From contig CATWQC010000024.1 in assembly GCA_958352845.1 (NCBI GenBank), forward strand, positions 1 through 27,174: 27,174 bases of DNA, written 5' to 3'. Both the position numbers and the translations under genes were made by a program. A model generated the notes under the pieces. It was given only the letters and a program-made list of their open reading frames with translations, made no database searches and was not told where the DNA came from. Origin of the DNA: an uncultured Collinsella sp. Lineage in GTDB: Bacteria; Actinomycetota; Coriobacteriia; Coriobacteriales; Coriobacteriaceae. Position 1 is the first letter of the stretch, and the number at the start of each line of letters is the position of its first letter. Below, in pieces: positions 7,696 through 14,551 of this stretch.

Positions 7696-7738
7696 CGCGG
7701 GGGCTCGACGCCAAAGCGGTACCTCTACCAGCTGAGCT
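7696..7738 (-). pseudogene. tRNA-like remnant (D-arm and T-arm pieces)
   Basis: On the minus strand AGCTCAGCTGGTAGAG (7738-7723) is a textbook tRNA D-arm. A little further GGCGTCGAGCCCCCGCG (7712-7696) looks like the 3' side of a T-arm. Only 10 bases separate them, too few for an anticodon arm and variable loop, and no matching 5' acceptor strand precedes the D-arm, where the MITE-like element begins instead. Best read as a tRNA gene with an internal deletion and a lost 5' end, though chance similarity is possible. Confidence 0.35.
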
Positions 7739-7911
7739 CTAATACTTTTCCCGAGAAGTGAACGAGTAAAAACGAAGCCCCGGAGCATCCACACCTTTAG
7801 ACCGCAAAACCGCAGGATTCGCACAGCAAAACCGCAGGAAATAGCGGTCAAAATATGCCAATGCTTCAGGGGTCAAAATAAGGTCGTTCACTTCTCGGGA
7901 AAAGTATTAGA
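7738..7911. mobile_element. MITE-like element with 28-bp perfect inverted ends
   Basis: The ends 7738-7765 (TCTAATACTTTTCCCGAGAA and on) and 7884-7911 are perfect inverted copies of 28 bp. The 118-bp interior codes for nothing recognisable but holds two direct copies of GCAAAACCGCAGGA (7804-7817, 7826-7839), enclosed by GACCGC (7800-7805) and GCGGTC (7844-7849). No target-site duplication is visible. The size and architecture fit a non-autonomous mobile element; a structured repeat of other origin is also possible. Confidence 0.45.
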
Positions 7912-7933
7912 CCCCGATTCACCCCAACCCCAA

Positions 7934-8090
7934 AGTCACCTCAGGCGGCAGGCGCAGCGCGCCGCAGCTGCCGTCACGGCCCCGCAGTCACCCCAGGCAG
8001 CAGGCGCGACAGCGCCGCAGCTGCCGACCGCGCTCCGCAGTCCCCAAAGGCGGCAGGCGCAAAGCGCCGAGGCCGCCGCCGGGACCAGGG
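7934..8090. repeat. three imperfect tandem copies of a ~52-bp GC-rich unit
   Basis: Units begin at 7934, 7986 and 8039 with AGTCACC, AGTCACC and AGTCCCC. Each continues with a near-match to AGGCGGCAGGCGC followed by AGCGCCG and a GC-rich tail. Copies 1 and 2 (52 and 53 bp) are the closest; copy 3 diverges towards its end. There is no spacer uniqueness as in a CRISPR and no coding frame that fits. Confidence 0.7.
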
Positions 8091-8178
8091 CCTGCAACGG
8101 CCACGTGCCCCCATATCAGCCCAGCGGCCCCAACCAACAACGGCCCCATCGCAGGTCGCTTGCAGCAGCGTCACCGAA

Positions 8179-8308
8179 GGCGGGGGCCGGGCTTAGTTTT
8201 CAGAACACTCCGCAGACCAGTGTGGCGCCTTGTCCGCGGCTCCGAAGGAGCAGGACAAGGCGCCACACATGGTCGAGGACGTTCTGAAAACTAAGCCCGG
8301 CCCCCGCC
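8179..8308. repeat. nested palindrome, family member A
   Basis: Outer arms 8179-8206 and 8281-8308 are perfect 28-bp inverted copies; inner arms 8220-8235 and 8253-8268 are perfect 16-bp inverted copies. The two linkers are unequal and, on the strand carrying asd, read GTCCTCGACCAT and TGGTCTGCGGAGT. It begins 12 bp beyond the asd stop codon. It lacks a T-run, so it is not a standard terminator though it may still end or protect the transcript. The linkers recur nearly unchanged at 13665-13727 between wholly different arms. Confidence 0.8.
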
Positions 8309-8320
8309 GGACAGGTCACA

Positions 8321-9346
8321 CTACTCGCAGAGCAGCTTAGCAATCTGGACGGCGTTGGTTGCCGCGCCCTTACGGATTTGATCGCCGCAGCACCAGAAGG
8401 TGATGCCACGCGCGGCCTCGGGGTTCGAGATATCGCGGCGCACACGACCGACCCAAATCAGGTCCTGGTCGGACGTATCCATCGGCATGGGGAAGCGATC
8501 GTGCGCATCCTCGGCGCTCATGTCGTCAACCAGCTTCACGCCCGGAGCGGCGGCCAGCGCAGCACGGGCCTCGTCAACCGTAATGTCGCGCTCAAACTCG
8601 AGCGTAATGCTCTCAGAGTGCGAGCGCAGCACGGGCACGCGCACGCAGGTGCAGTTCACGCGCAGCTCGGGCAGGTGCATGATCTTGCGGCCCTCGTTTT
8701 GCAGCTTCATCTCCTCGGAGGTAAAGCCCTCCTCCTTGACGCCGCCAATCTGCGGAATCAGGTTACTCGCGAGCTGGGCGGCAAATGCGCGCGGCTCGGG
8801 AATCTCCTCGCCACGGCCCAGAGCGGCCAGCTGAGCCTCGAGCTCGGCCATACCGGGAGCGCCAGCACCCGAAGCCGCCTGGTACGTCGAGACGATCATG
8901 CGCTTCACGCCGGCGAGCTGATGCAGCGGCCAGGTGGGAACCAGGCCGATAATGGTCGCGCAGTTGGGGTTGGCGATCAGGCCGTGGTGCCACTTGATGT
9001 CGTCGGCATTGATCTCGGGCACGACCAGCGGTACCTCGGGATCCATACGGAAGGCATGGCTGTTGTCGACCACGACGGCGCCGCGCTTGACGGCCTCGGG
9101 CAGTAGCTCCTTCGCAATGTCGTCGCCGGCGGCTCCAAGCACAATGTCACAGCCCTCAAAGGCCTCGGGGCAAGCCTCTTCGATCACGATCTGCTCGCCG
9201 CGGAACTCGACGGTTTTGCCCGCAGAACGAGCGCTCGCCAGCAGCTTGAGCTTGCCAACCGGAAACTCCTGCTCGTTTAAGCACTCGAGCATCTGGGTGC
9301 CCACGGCTCCCGTCGCGCCCAAAATAGCAACCGTGTACTGTTTCAT
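8321..9346 (-). CDS. asd: aspartate-semialdehyde dehydrogenase
   Basis: This enzyme reduces aspartyl phosphate to aspartate semialdehyde with NADPH, the branch point to lysine, threonine and methionine. The 341-residue protein has the nucleotide-binding start VAILGATGAVG, the catalytic Cys129 in LIANPNCATIIGL, and later SGAGAPGMAEL and LRVNCTCVRVPVLRSHSES, all normal for the family. I chose ATG 9346 because AAAGGGGGAAGC precedes it and the Rossmann fold starts at once; an open frame continues upstream to 9433 but adds 29 residues without homology. It lies downstream of aspartokinase on the same strand, 173 bp away, with a hairpin between them, so it may have its own promoter. Confidence 0.97.
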   Translation of the reverse strand: MKQYTVAILGATGAVGTQMLECLNEQEFPVGKLKLLASARSAGKTVEFRGEQIVIEEACPEAFEGCDIVLGAAGDDIAKELLPEAVKRGAVVVDNSHAFRMDPEVPLVVPEINADDIKWHHGLIANPNCATIIGLVPTWPLHQLAGVKRMIVSTYQAASGAGAPGMAELEAQLAALGRGEEIPEPRAFAAQLASNLIPQIGGVKEEGFTSEEMKLQNEGRKIMHLPELRVNCTCVRVPVLRSHSESITLEFERDITVDEARAALAAAPGVKLVDDMSAEDAHDRFPMPMDTSDQDLIWVGRVRRDISNPEAARGITFWCCGDQIRKGAATNAVQIAKLLCE

Positions 9347-9420
9347 GCTTCCCCCTTTAAAGGTTATGGCTTTTGCCTGCACGCCGAGCAGGCCGATTGT
9401 TGTTGCCAGTGTATACAAGA

Positions 9421-9447
9421 ACGGGGCGGACACGAAACCCGCCCCGT
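9421..9447 (-). terminator. hairpin between aspartokinase and asd
   Basis: ACGGGGCGG (9421-9429) pairs with CCGCCCCGT (9439-9447). On the minus strand it is followed by TCTTGT, a weak T-rich tail. It lies 73 bp after the aspartokinase stop and 75 bp before the asd start, so it may end or weaken read-through into asd. The nearby CGAAAC motif is repeated several times (9448-9471). Confidence 0.45.
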
Positions 9448-9519
9448 CGAAACGAAACCGAAACGAAACGCCCCGTGCTAGATTTTTGGCACTTGTCCCA
9501 AAAATATACCGAGCAGTCG

Positions 9520-10908
9520 CTACTTTTTGAGCGCGGCCAGGGTGGGATCGACCGGCGTGGGAGCCTCCAAATCGGAGACCTTCACAATGCCGTTCTCATC
9601 GGAGAAGGCACGGTAAATGGTCCGAATCGCCAGGTCGAAGTCTTTCTCCTCGACACCGATAATGATGTTGATCTCGTCGCAGCTCTGCGAAATCATGCGC
9701 ACGCTCACGCCGGCCTGGCCGAGCATGCCAAACAGATGCCCCGAGATACCCGCACGGCCGCGCAGGTTACGACCGACGGTCGCGATGAGCGCCAAGCCCT
9801 CGACAACCTCGATCTCGAGCGGCTCGACCTCCTGCTGAATGTCGCCCACAAGCGAGTACAGCGAGTCGTGCACATCCTGCTCCTGCACCACAGCGCCAAA
9901 GCGGTCGACACCGGTGGGCATGTGCTCGACGGAAACGTCATAGCGTTCGAACACCGAAAGTGCACGGCGCATAAAGCCAACGCGGGGCTTGGTGCGGTCG
10001 CGGGCAACGTTGATGGCGACAAAGCCGCGCTTGCCGGTCACGCCGGTAATGATGGGCTCGGCCTCACCCTCGTCAGCCGTCTCGCTAATGATGGTGCCAG
10101 GATCCTGCGGCGCATTGGTGTTCTTGATGACCAGCGGAATACCCGCCTCGCGCACGGGGAACACGGCCTCCTCGTGCAGGACACTTGCGCCCATGTACGA
10201 AAGCTCGCGCAGCTCCTCGTAGGTAACGCGCGCAATGGGCTGAGCCTCGGGAACAATACGCGGATCGGCAGAATAGAAACCCGAGACGTCGGTCCAGTTC
10301 TCGTACAGGTCGGCACCCAGGCACTTGGCCAGGATCGAGCCCGAGATATCGCCGCCGCCACGATCGAGCAGCTTGATCTGACCCTCACGCGTCGCGCCGT
10401 AGAAACCGGGCATAACAAAGCCGCCCTGCTGGCCGTACTCCTGCACCAGCTCGGAGGTACGGTTCATGCTGAGCGTACCGTCGTGATGGAATGCCACAAC
10501 CGTCGCAGCGTCCAGGAACGGCAGACCCAGGTATTCGGCCATCAGGCGAGCGGTGAAGTACTCGCCGCGGCTCACGAGCTCCTCGGTGGAGTAGCCGCCC
10601 GAGCGGGCGCGCCCGGCAAAGGCCGCGAACTCCTTACGGATGGGATAGGTGAGCTCCAACTCGTCAGCGATATCAAAATAGCGCTGACCAATGTCCTCGA
10701 GCAGCTCCTCACACGACACGTGATACTTAACGTGCGCGTTAACCAGGTAGAGCAGGTCGGTCACCTTGGTGTCGCCCTTAAAGCGACGACCGCAGGCAGA
10801 AACCACCACAAAACGGCGGGCAGGGTCGGCATCGACGATGGCCTTGATCTTCTTGAAGTGTTCAGCGTCGGCGACCGACGAGCCGCCAAACTTGGCAATT
10901 TTTATCAT
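9520..10908 (-). CDS. lysC: aspartate kinase
   Basis: It phosphorylates aspartate, the first step of the lysine/threonine/methionine pathway. The 462-residue protein opens with the kinase signature IKIAKFGGSSVADAEHF, continues with the amino-acid kinase domain (GFVMPGFYGATREGQIKLLDRGGGDISGS), and ends with two ACT domains (around ITGVTGKRGFVAINVAR and LALIATVGRNLRGRAGISG), which normally bind lysine or threonine for feedback. It is longer than the ~400-residue alpha-type enzyme and closer to the monofunctional LysC/ThrA-kinase length. It carries no homoserine dehydrogenase fusion. ATG 10908 gives the conserved N-terminus; the upstream AAAGGTAACCTCC is an unusual, weak binding site. It diverges from thrC. 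Confidence 0.95.
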   Translation of the reverse strand: MIKIAKFGGSSVADAEHFKKIKAIVDADPARRFVVVSACGRRFKGDTKVTDLLYLVNAHVKYHVSCEELLEDIGQRYFDIADELELTYPIRKEFAAFAGRARSGGYSTEELVSRGEYFTARLMAEYLGLPFLDAATVVAFHHDGTLSMNRTSELVQEYGQQGGFVMPGFYGATREGQIKLLDRGGGDISGSILAKCLGADLYENWTDVSGFYSADPRIVPEAQPIARVTYEELRELSYMGASVLHEEAVFPVREAGIPLVIKNTNAPQDPGTIISETADEGEAEPIITGVTGKRGFVAINVARDRTKPRVGFMRRALSVFERYDVSVEHMPTGVDRFGAVVQEQDVHDSLYSLVGDIQQEVEPLEIEVVEGLALIATVGRNLRGRAGISGHLFGMLGQAGVSVRMISQSCDEINIIIGVEEKDFDLAIRTIYRAFSDENGIVKVSDLEAPTPVDPTLAALKK

Positions 10909-10960
10909 GGCGTGGAGGTTACCTTTCTAAAAGCCTCTGCAAACCTGTTTTGCGCGCTCT

Positions 10961-10995
10961 GATACCATGGGTTCACCGATTGGGACCAAGGTATC
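10961..10995 (+). promoter_or_regulatory. dyad in the thrC leader
   Basis: GATACC (10961-10966) pairs with GGTATC (10990-10995), and TGG with CCA just inside. The dyad ends two bases before the GAGGAG that serves as the thrC ribosome binding site. It may be an operator in the lysC-thrC divergent control region or an RNA stem affecting translation; nothing more can be seen. Confidence 0.3.
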
Positions 10996-11011
10996 CGAGG
11001 AGCACTGTTAT

Positions 11012-12529
11012 ATGGGAACTTATCATAGTACACGAGGACGCACTTTATCATGCTCAAGTAAGGTGGCAATCCGCACCGGCATCGCTCCCGACGGGGGTTT
11101 GTTTGTCTCGGACGAGCTTGGCACCCAGCAGGTCGATATCAGCTCGCTTGCCGATAAATCGTACTTTGAAATCGCTCAAAATGTGTTGGGAATGTTACTG
11201 AACGATTACACGGACGAAGAAATTTCGGCCTGTGTGAATGAGGCTTACCGCGGTACGTTTGCGAGTGATGAGGTCACGCCGCTCGTCAAACTCGACGCAG
11301 CGCCGGGCACCGACGCTCCTCAAACCTATGTGATGGAGCTCTTTGGCGGTCCCACGAGCGCCTTTAAGGACGTCGCCTTGCAGATGCTCCCCCGCCTGAT
11401 GGCCCGCACCTCTGCCAAGGACGGTGGCGCCGAGCGCATCATGATCGTCACCGCCACGTCGGGCGACACGGGCAAGGCAGCGCTCGCCGGCTTTGCCGAC
11501 GCTCCGGGCACGGGCATCACCGTCTTTTATCCCGAAGGCAAAGTCAGCCGCGTGCAGAATCTGCAGATGTCCACGCAGGAGGGCGGCAACGTCGCCGTCT
11601 GCGGCATCCGCGGCAACTTCGACGACGCCCAGAGCGCCGTCAAGCGCATCTTTGCCGATAAGGAGCTGGCCGAGCGCCTTGAAGCCGCCGGCACGGTGCT
11701 TTCGAGCGCCAACTCCATCAACGTCGGGCGCCTGGTGCCGCAGGTCGTCTACTACTTTGCCGCCTATGCGCAGCTGCTGCGCGCCGGTGCCATCGAGGCC
11801 GGCAATGCCGTGGAGTTCTGCGTGCCGACCGGCAACTTTGGCGATATCCTGGCCGGCTACTACGCCAAGCGCATGGGTCTGCCCGTTGCCAAGCTCATCG
11901 TCGCGAGCGACAAGAACAACGTTCTGGCTGACTTCCTGACCACCGGCGTCTACGACCGCAACCGTCCGTTCTTCACGACCATCTCGCCGTCGATGGACAT
12001 CCTCATCAGCTCCAACCTGGAGCGCATGCTGTACTTCCTGTCCGATGGCGACTGCGAGCTCGTTGCCGGCCTTATGGAGCAGCTGGCACAGACTGGTCGC
12101 TATGAGGTTCCCGCCGACCTGCTGGCAAAGATTCAGAGCGTGTTTGGCTGCGGCTGGGCCAGCGAGGACGAGGTCCGCGCCGCCATCAAGAGCTGCTGGG
12201 ACGCCAACGGCTACGTGATCGACCCGCACACCGCCTGCGGCTATCACGTCTTTGAGCAGGTCGCCCCCGCCGAGGGCGCTAAGGCTCGCGTGCTGCTTTC
12301 GACCGCCAGCCCCTACAAGTTCCCACGCGCCTGCTGCGACGCCCTGGGCCTCGACGTTCCCGAGGATGATTTTGAGGCCATGCGTGTACTCGAGCAGGCC
12401 ACCAACACGGTCGCCCCGACCCAGCTCGCCGAGCTCGAGTCCAAACCCGTCCGCTTCGAAGACGTCTGCGACGTAGCCGACATGGCCAACTACGTAGAGT
12501 CTGCAGCAAAAAAGATGGCTACCAACTAA
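11012..12529 (+). CDS. thrC: threonine synthase
   Basis: This PLP enzyme converts O-phosphohomoserine to threonine. The 505-residue protein starts MGTYHSTRGRTLSCSSKVAI with the usual N-terminal STRG element, then IAPDGGLFV, the PLP lysine K119 in GGPTSAFKDVALQ, ATSGDTGKAALAGF for phosphate binding, and SINVGRLVPQVVYY, VPTGNFGDILAGYYAKRMG. This is the long, E. coli/fungal-like class. I chose ATG 11012, preceded by GAGGAG; an open frame continues back to 10967 but the added residues are not family-like. A strong terminator follows at 12542, so thrB is only partly co-transcribed. Confidence 0.97.
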   Translation: MGTYHSTRGRTLSCSSKVAIRTGIAPDGGLFVSDELGTQQVDISSLADKSYFEIAQNVLGMLLNDYTDEEISACVNEAYRGTFASDEVTPLVKLDAAPGTDAPQTYVMELFGGPTSAFKDVALQMLPRLMARTSAKDGGAERIMIVTATSGDTGKAALAGFADAPGTGITVFYPEGKVSRVQNLQMSTQEGGNVAVCGIRGNFDDAQSAVKRIFADKELAERLEAAGTVLSSANSINVGRLVPQVVYYFAAYAQLLRAGAIEAGNAVEFCVPTGNFGDILAGYYAKRMGLPVAKLIVASDKNNVLADFLTTGVYDRNRPFFTTISPSMDILISSNLERMLYFLSDGDCELVAGLMEQLAQTGRYEVPADLLAKIQSVFGCGWASEDEVRAAIKSCWDANGYVIDPHTACGYHVFEQVAPAEGAKARVLLSTASPYKFPRACCDALGLDVPEDDFEAMRVLEQATNTVAPTQLAELESKPVRFEDVCDVADMANYVESAAKKMATN

Positions 12530-12541
12530 ACCCCATATAAG

Positions 12542-12575
12542 GCGCCGGCGAAAGCCGGCGCACCTTCTTTTATCA
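12542..12575 (+). terminator. rho-independent terminator after thrC
   Basis: GCGCCGGC (12542-12549), a GAAA tetraloop, GCCGGCGC (12554-12561), then ACCTTCTTTTAT. A classic GNRA-capped terminator 12 bp after the thrC stop. Confidence 0.85.
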
Positions 12576-12607
12576 GATACCTACCGGGATGATGACGAAC
12601 GTGCATA

Positions 12608-12719
12608 GCGTGCCTGGCTGTTTAGTTCGTCGCGAGTTCCGCACGCAAAGGAAAGCACTTAATGTGCTTTCCGTCTTGCGCAGGACTGCCCGAGCAGCGA
12701 ACTAAACAGCCAGGCACGC
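12608..12719. repeat. nested palindrome between thrC and thrB, possible family member C
   Basis: Outer arms 12608-12629 and 12698-12719 are perfect 22-bp inverted copies. An inner hairpin GGAAAGCAC/GTGCTTTCC (12650-12658, 12664-12672) is extended by CGCAA/TTGCG (12644-12648, 12676-12680). Between the two levels, AGTTCC-GCA faces CA-GGACT, an unequal internal loop resembling the one in the palindromes at 8179 and 13638. The right arm ends at the base before the AGGAGG of thrB. Confidence 0.7.
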
Positions 12720-12732
12720 CAGGAGGACTCAC

Positions 12733-13614
12733 ATGATCAAGATCACCGTCCCAGCAACAAGCGCCAACTTGGGCATTGGCTACGATACCCTCGGCATGGC
12801 CGTCAGCCTCTACTCGCACTTTACCTTTGAGCGCGCCGACAAGCTCACCATCACGGGCTGCCCCGAAGAGTTCCAAAACGAGAATAACCTGGTCTATGTA
12901 AGCTTTGTCGATGCTCTGGCCGCCTGGGGCGAGCCGGCTTTTCCCGTTGCCATCGACATCCAGACCGACGTGCCCGTCGCCCGCGGCCTGGGCTCCAGCT
13001 CCACCTGCGTCGTCGCCGGCATTATGGCCGCCGCCGCACTGACAGGCCACACCGTCGACCGCGCCGAGCTGGTTCGCATCGCCACCGAGGTCGAGGGCCA
13101 TCCCGATAACGTCGCCCCCGCTATCCTGGGCGGCGCCGTCTGCTCCTTTACGCCGACCGATTCGCTCCCCCAGTGCCTGCGCTACGAGGTGAGCGATCGC
13201 CTGCGTTTTATTACCGTGATTCCGCCCTACGAGGTACACACGAGCGAGGCGCGCAAGGTCGTGCCGCAGGAGATTCCGCTCTCCACCGCCGTGTGGCAGA
13301 TGGGCCGCATCGCCGGTATGACGCGCGGCTTGGAGACCGGTGACCTCAACCTGATTGCCGCCGCCAATGACGACCGCATTCAGGAGCCCTATCGTCGCCG
13401 CCTGATTCCCGACTACAACGCCGTGCGCGACACCTGCCTTAACGGCGGCGCTAAGACCATCTGGATTAGCGGCTCGGGCTCGACCCTCATGGCTGTGACC
13501 GACGATACCATCGTGGCAAAGTTCCTGCAGGTCAAGCTGCGCGAGCAGTTCCCTAAGTGTGATACGCATATTCTGACGTGCGACACGGAAGGCGCCCAGA
13601 TCGAATACCTGTAG
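12733..13614 (+). CDS. thrB: homoserine kinase
   Basis: This GHMP-family kinase makes O-phosphohomoserine for threonine synthase. The 293-residue protein begins IKITVPATSANLGIGYDTLG, has the phosphate-binding loop PVARGLGSSSTCVVAG at residues 81-96, a middle HPDNVAPAILGG motif, and the C-terminal IWISGSGSTLMAVT. Length and motifs are normal. AGGAGGACTCAC precedes the ATG, a strong start. It follows thrC on the same strand at 203 bp, with a terminator and a large palindrome between, so it may use its own promoter or depend on read-through. Confidence 0.97.
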   Translation: MIKITVPATSANLGIGYDTLGMAVSLYSHFTFERADKLTITGCPEEFQNENNLVYVSFVDALAAWGEPAFPVAIDIQTDVPVARGLGSSSTCVVAGIMAAAALTGHTVDRAELVRIATEVEGHPDNVAPAILGGAVCSFTPTDSLPQCLRYEVSDRLRFITVIPPYEVHTSEARKVVPQEIPLSTAVWQMGRIAGMTRGLETGDLNLIAAANDDRIQEPYRRRLIPDYNAVRDTCLNGGAKTIWISGSGSTLMAVTDDTIVAKFLQVKLREQFPKCDTHILTCDTEGAQIEYL

Positions 13615-13637
13615 CGCCCTGCCTCATTGCTCTCACC

Positions 13638-13754
13638 GGCCCCCTTGGGGCTTCCCCTGAAAACGTCCTCGATCATGAATTGCCCCGTCGTGCGCTTCGC
13701 GCGACGGGGCAATTCGATCTGCGGATTGTTTTCAGGGGAAGCCCCAAGGGGGCC
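13638..13754. repeat. nested palindrome, family member B
   Basis: Outer arms 13638-13664 and 13728-13754 are perfect 27-bp inverted copies. Inner arms 13677-13690 and 13702-13715 are perfect 14-bp copies around TGCGCTTCGCG. The linkers on the plus (thrB) strand read GTCCTCGATCAT and GATCTGCGGATT. These match member A at 8179-8308 except that GACC/GGTC there is GATC/GATC here, a compensatory change. The element follows thrB by 23 bp, the same orientation to the upstream gene as member A has to asd. Confidence 0.8.
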
Positions 13755-13832
13755 TGCGCAGCCTCGAAAGGATAATCGCATTCGCTGATTTAATCTTGTG
13801 CTCCAACGGAGCCACGGACGAGAGGCCTTCGC

Positions 13833-13862
13833 GCTGCGGAATAATTTTGAGGGGAACACCCC
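13833..13862 (+). repeat. decayed half copy of the nested palindrome
   Basis: GCTGCGGAATAATTTTGAGG continuing GGAACACCCC resembles the right linker plus right outer arm of member B (TCTGCGGATTGTTTTCAGGG, then GAAGCCCC). The left half is not recognisable. It suggests a duplicated and eroded element next to an intact one. Confidence 0.4.
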
Positions 13863-13953
13863 GACCATCCCTGCGTTTACCTTGCTGAGGATGTCTACAG
13901 GAACCCACGCTTTGAAGGGGCGCCGGGCAGATAGGGGCTTTTTAAGTTACATA

Positions 13954-13966
13954 ATAAACTGTTTAT
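13954..13966. promoter_or_regulatory. operator-like dyad before the secreted-protein gene
   Basis: ATAAAC-T-GTTTAT is a perfect 6-bp dyad in an AT-rich stretch just ahead of TATGCT/TACTAT hexamers (13968-13978) that could serve as the -10. It may be a regulator site for the gene at 14012. Confidence 0.3.
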
Positions 13967-14011
13967 CTATGCTACTATTTAACTAGGCATCGCAGTATGG
14001 AGGTGGTCAAA

Positions 14012-14527
14012 GTGTTACGCACACTCAAAGCTTCGTTTTTCCTCTCGATACTTTTGATATTACCGATATGTTTCTCGTTTAGCCCTTCGACTGCTTATGC
14101 TGCAGAAAGCGATGCTGTCGCAATTTCTGGCGCAACCCAAGATTTTGATTTAACGAAAGGTCCCGAGCAGTCTCATCAAATCAAGCTTAAGGATGGGACC
14201 GTTGCAGTAATAGGAATTAAAAAAACCAATGAGCCCAGCCTGATATGGGACAGTTACTACAACAACGCATCTGGAACTTGGACTATCTATTACAACAGTC
14301 CTTTTATTTATCGCGAATTCAAGATCAAGATAGCGAACTCGCTCATTACCAGCGCTTGGGGACAAAACTATACGACTATCGGCTGTACGGTAACTAACGA
14401 GTCCTTTATATGGAACTCGAAACAGGCGACATATCGACTCAACTATGAATCGATGGGGATGACGTCCGGTATCGCCGTGTTGCAAGCGACCATGGAAGGC
14501 AGCACGCTCCACACCTATGCAAACTAG
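14012..14527 (+). CDS. small secreted protein, DUF5626-like
   Basis: The 171-residue protein starts with a clean signal peptide: basic MLRTLKAS, a hydrophobic core FFLSILLILPICFSF, and a cleavage site after STAYA (AYA-AES). The mature part is beta-rich: FDLTKGPEQSHQIKLKDGTV, GTWTIYYNSPFIYREFKIKI, IGCTVTNESFIWNSKQATY, ending LQATMEGSTLHTYAN. The order of elements resembles DUF5626 secreted proteins of gut Firmicutes, a tentative assignment of unknown function. The GTG at 14012 has GGAGGTGG 5 bases upstream; an ATG at 13997 overlaps that site and is less likely. The region is visibly AT-richer than its neighbours, which fits recent acquisition. A 34-residue membrane peptide follows at 14552. 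Confidence 0.75.
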   Translation: MLRTLKASFFLSILLILPICFSFSPSTAYAAESDAVAISGATQDFDLTKGPEQSHQIKLKDGTVAVIGIKKTNEPSLIWDSYYNNASGTWTIYYNSPFIYREFKIKIANSLITSAWGQNYTTIGCTVTNESFIWNSKQATYRLNYESMGMTSGIAVLQATMEGSTLHTYAN

Positions 14528-14551
14528 ACTCACATCAATTGAGGAAGTTCA

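Larger units (their letters stand above)
7573..8320. other. 748-bp gene-free region packed with repeats
   Basis: No gene is supported between the methyltransferase start and the asd stop. From left to right: plain sequence (7573-7690), a tRNA-like remnant (7696-7738), a MITE-like element (7738-7911), three imperfect tandem copies of a ~52-bp GC-rich unit (7934-8090), and a large nested palindrome (8179-8308). The density of repeats suggests a site tolerant of insertions and rearrangement. Confidence 0.75.
13615..14011. other. intergenic region after thrB
   Basis: It holds the nested palindrome (13638-13754), a decayed half copy of the same element (about 13833-13862), and an AT-rich promoter zone (13940-13990) for the secreted-protein gene, with the dyad ATAAACTGTTTAT at 13954-13966. 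No gene is supported. Confidence 0.65.

Noticed and set aside
7585..7851. 88-codon minus-strand frame over the MITE-like element
   Set aside because: It crosses an inverted repeat and a tRNA-like remnant, has no ribosome binding site and no recognisable protein.
7934..8090. Possible CRISPR array
   Set aside because: Units are directly tandem with no unique spacers, diverge along their whole length, and no cas gene is present.
9373..10962. 529-codon plus-strand frame opposite aspartokinase
   Set aside because: It is the antisense of a clear aspartokinase gene; its Arg/His/Leu-rich text is typical of the complement of GC-rich codons and it has no ribosome binding site.
10909..11011. Lysine riboswitch or T-box before lysC or thrC
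   Set aside because: The region is too short and lacks the conserved cores of either element.
12622..13569. 315-codon minus-strand frame opposite thrB
   Set aside because: Gly/Ala/His-rich antisense shadow; starts and ends without signals and overlaps the nested palindrome.
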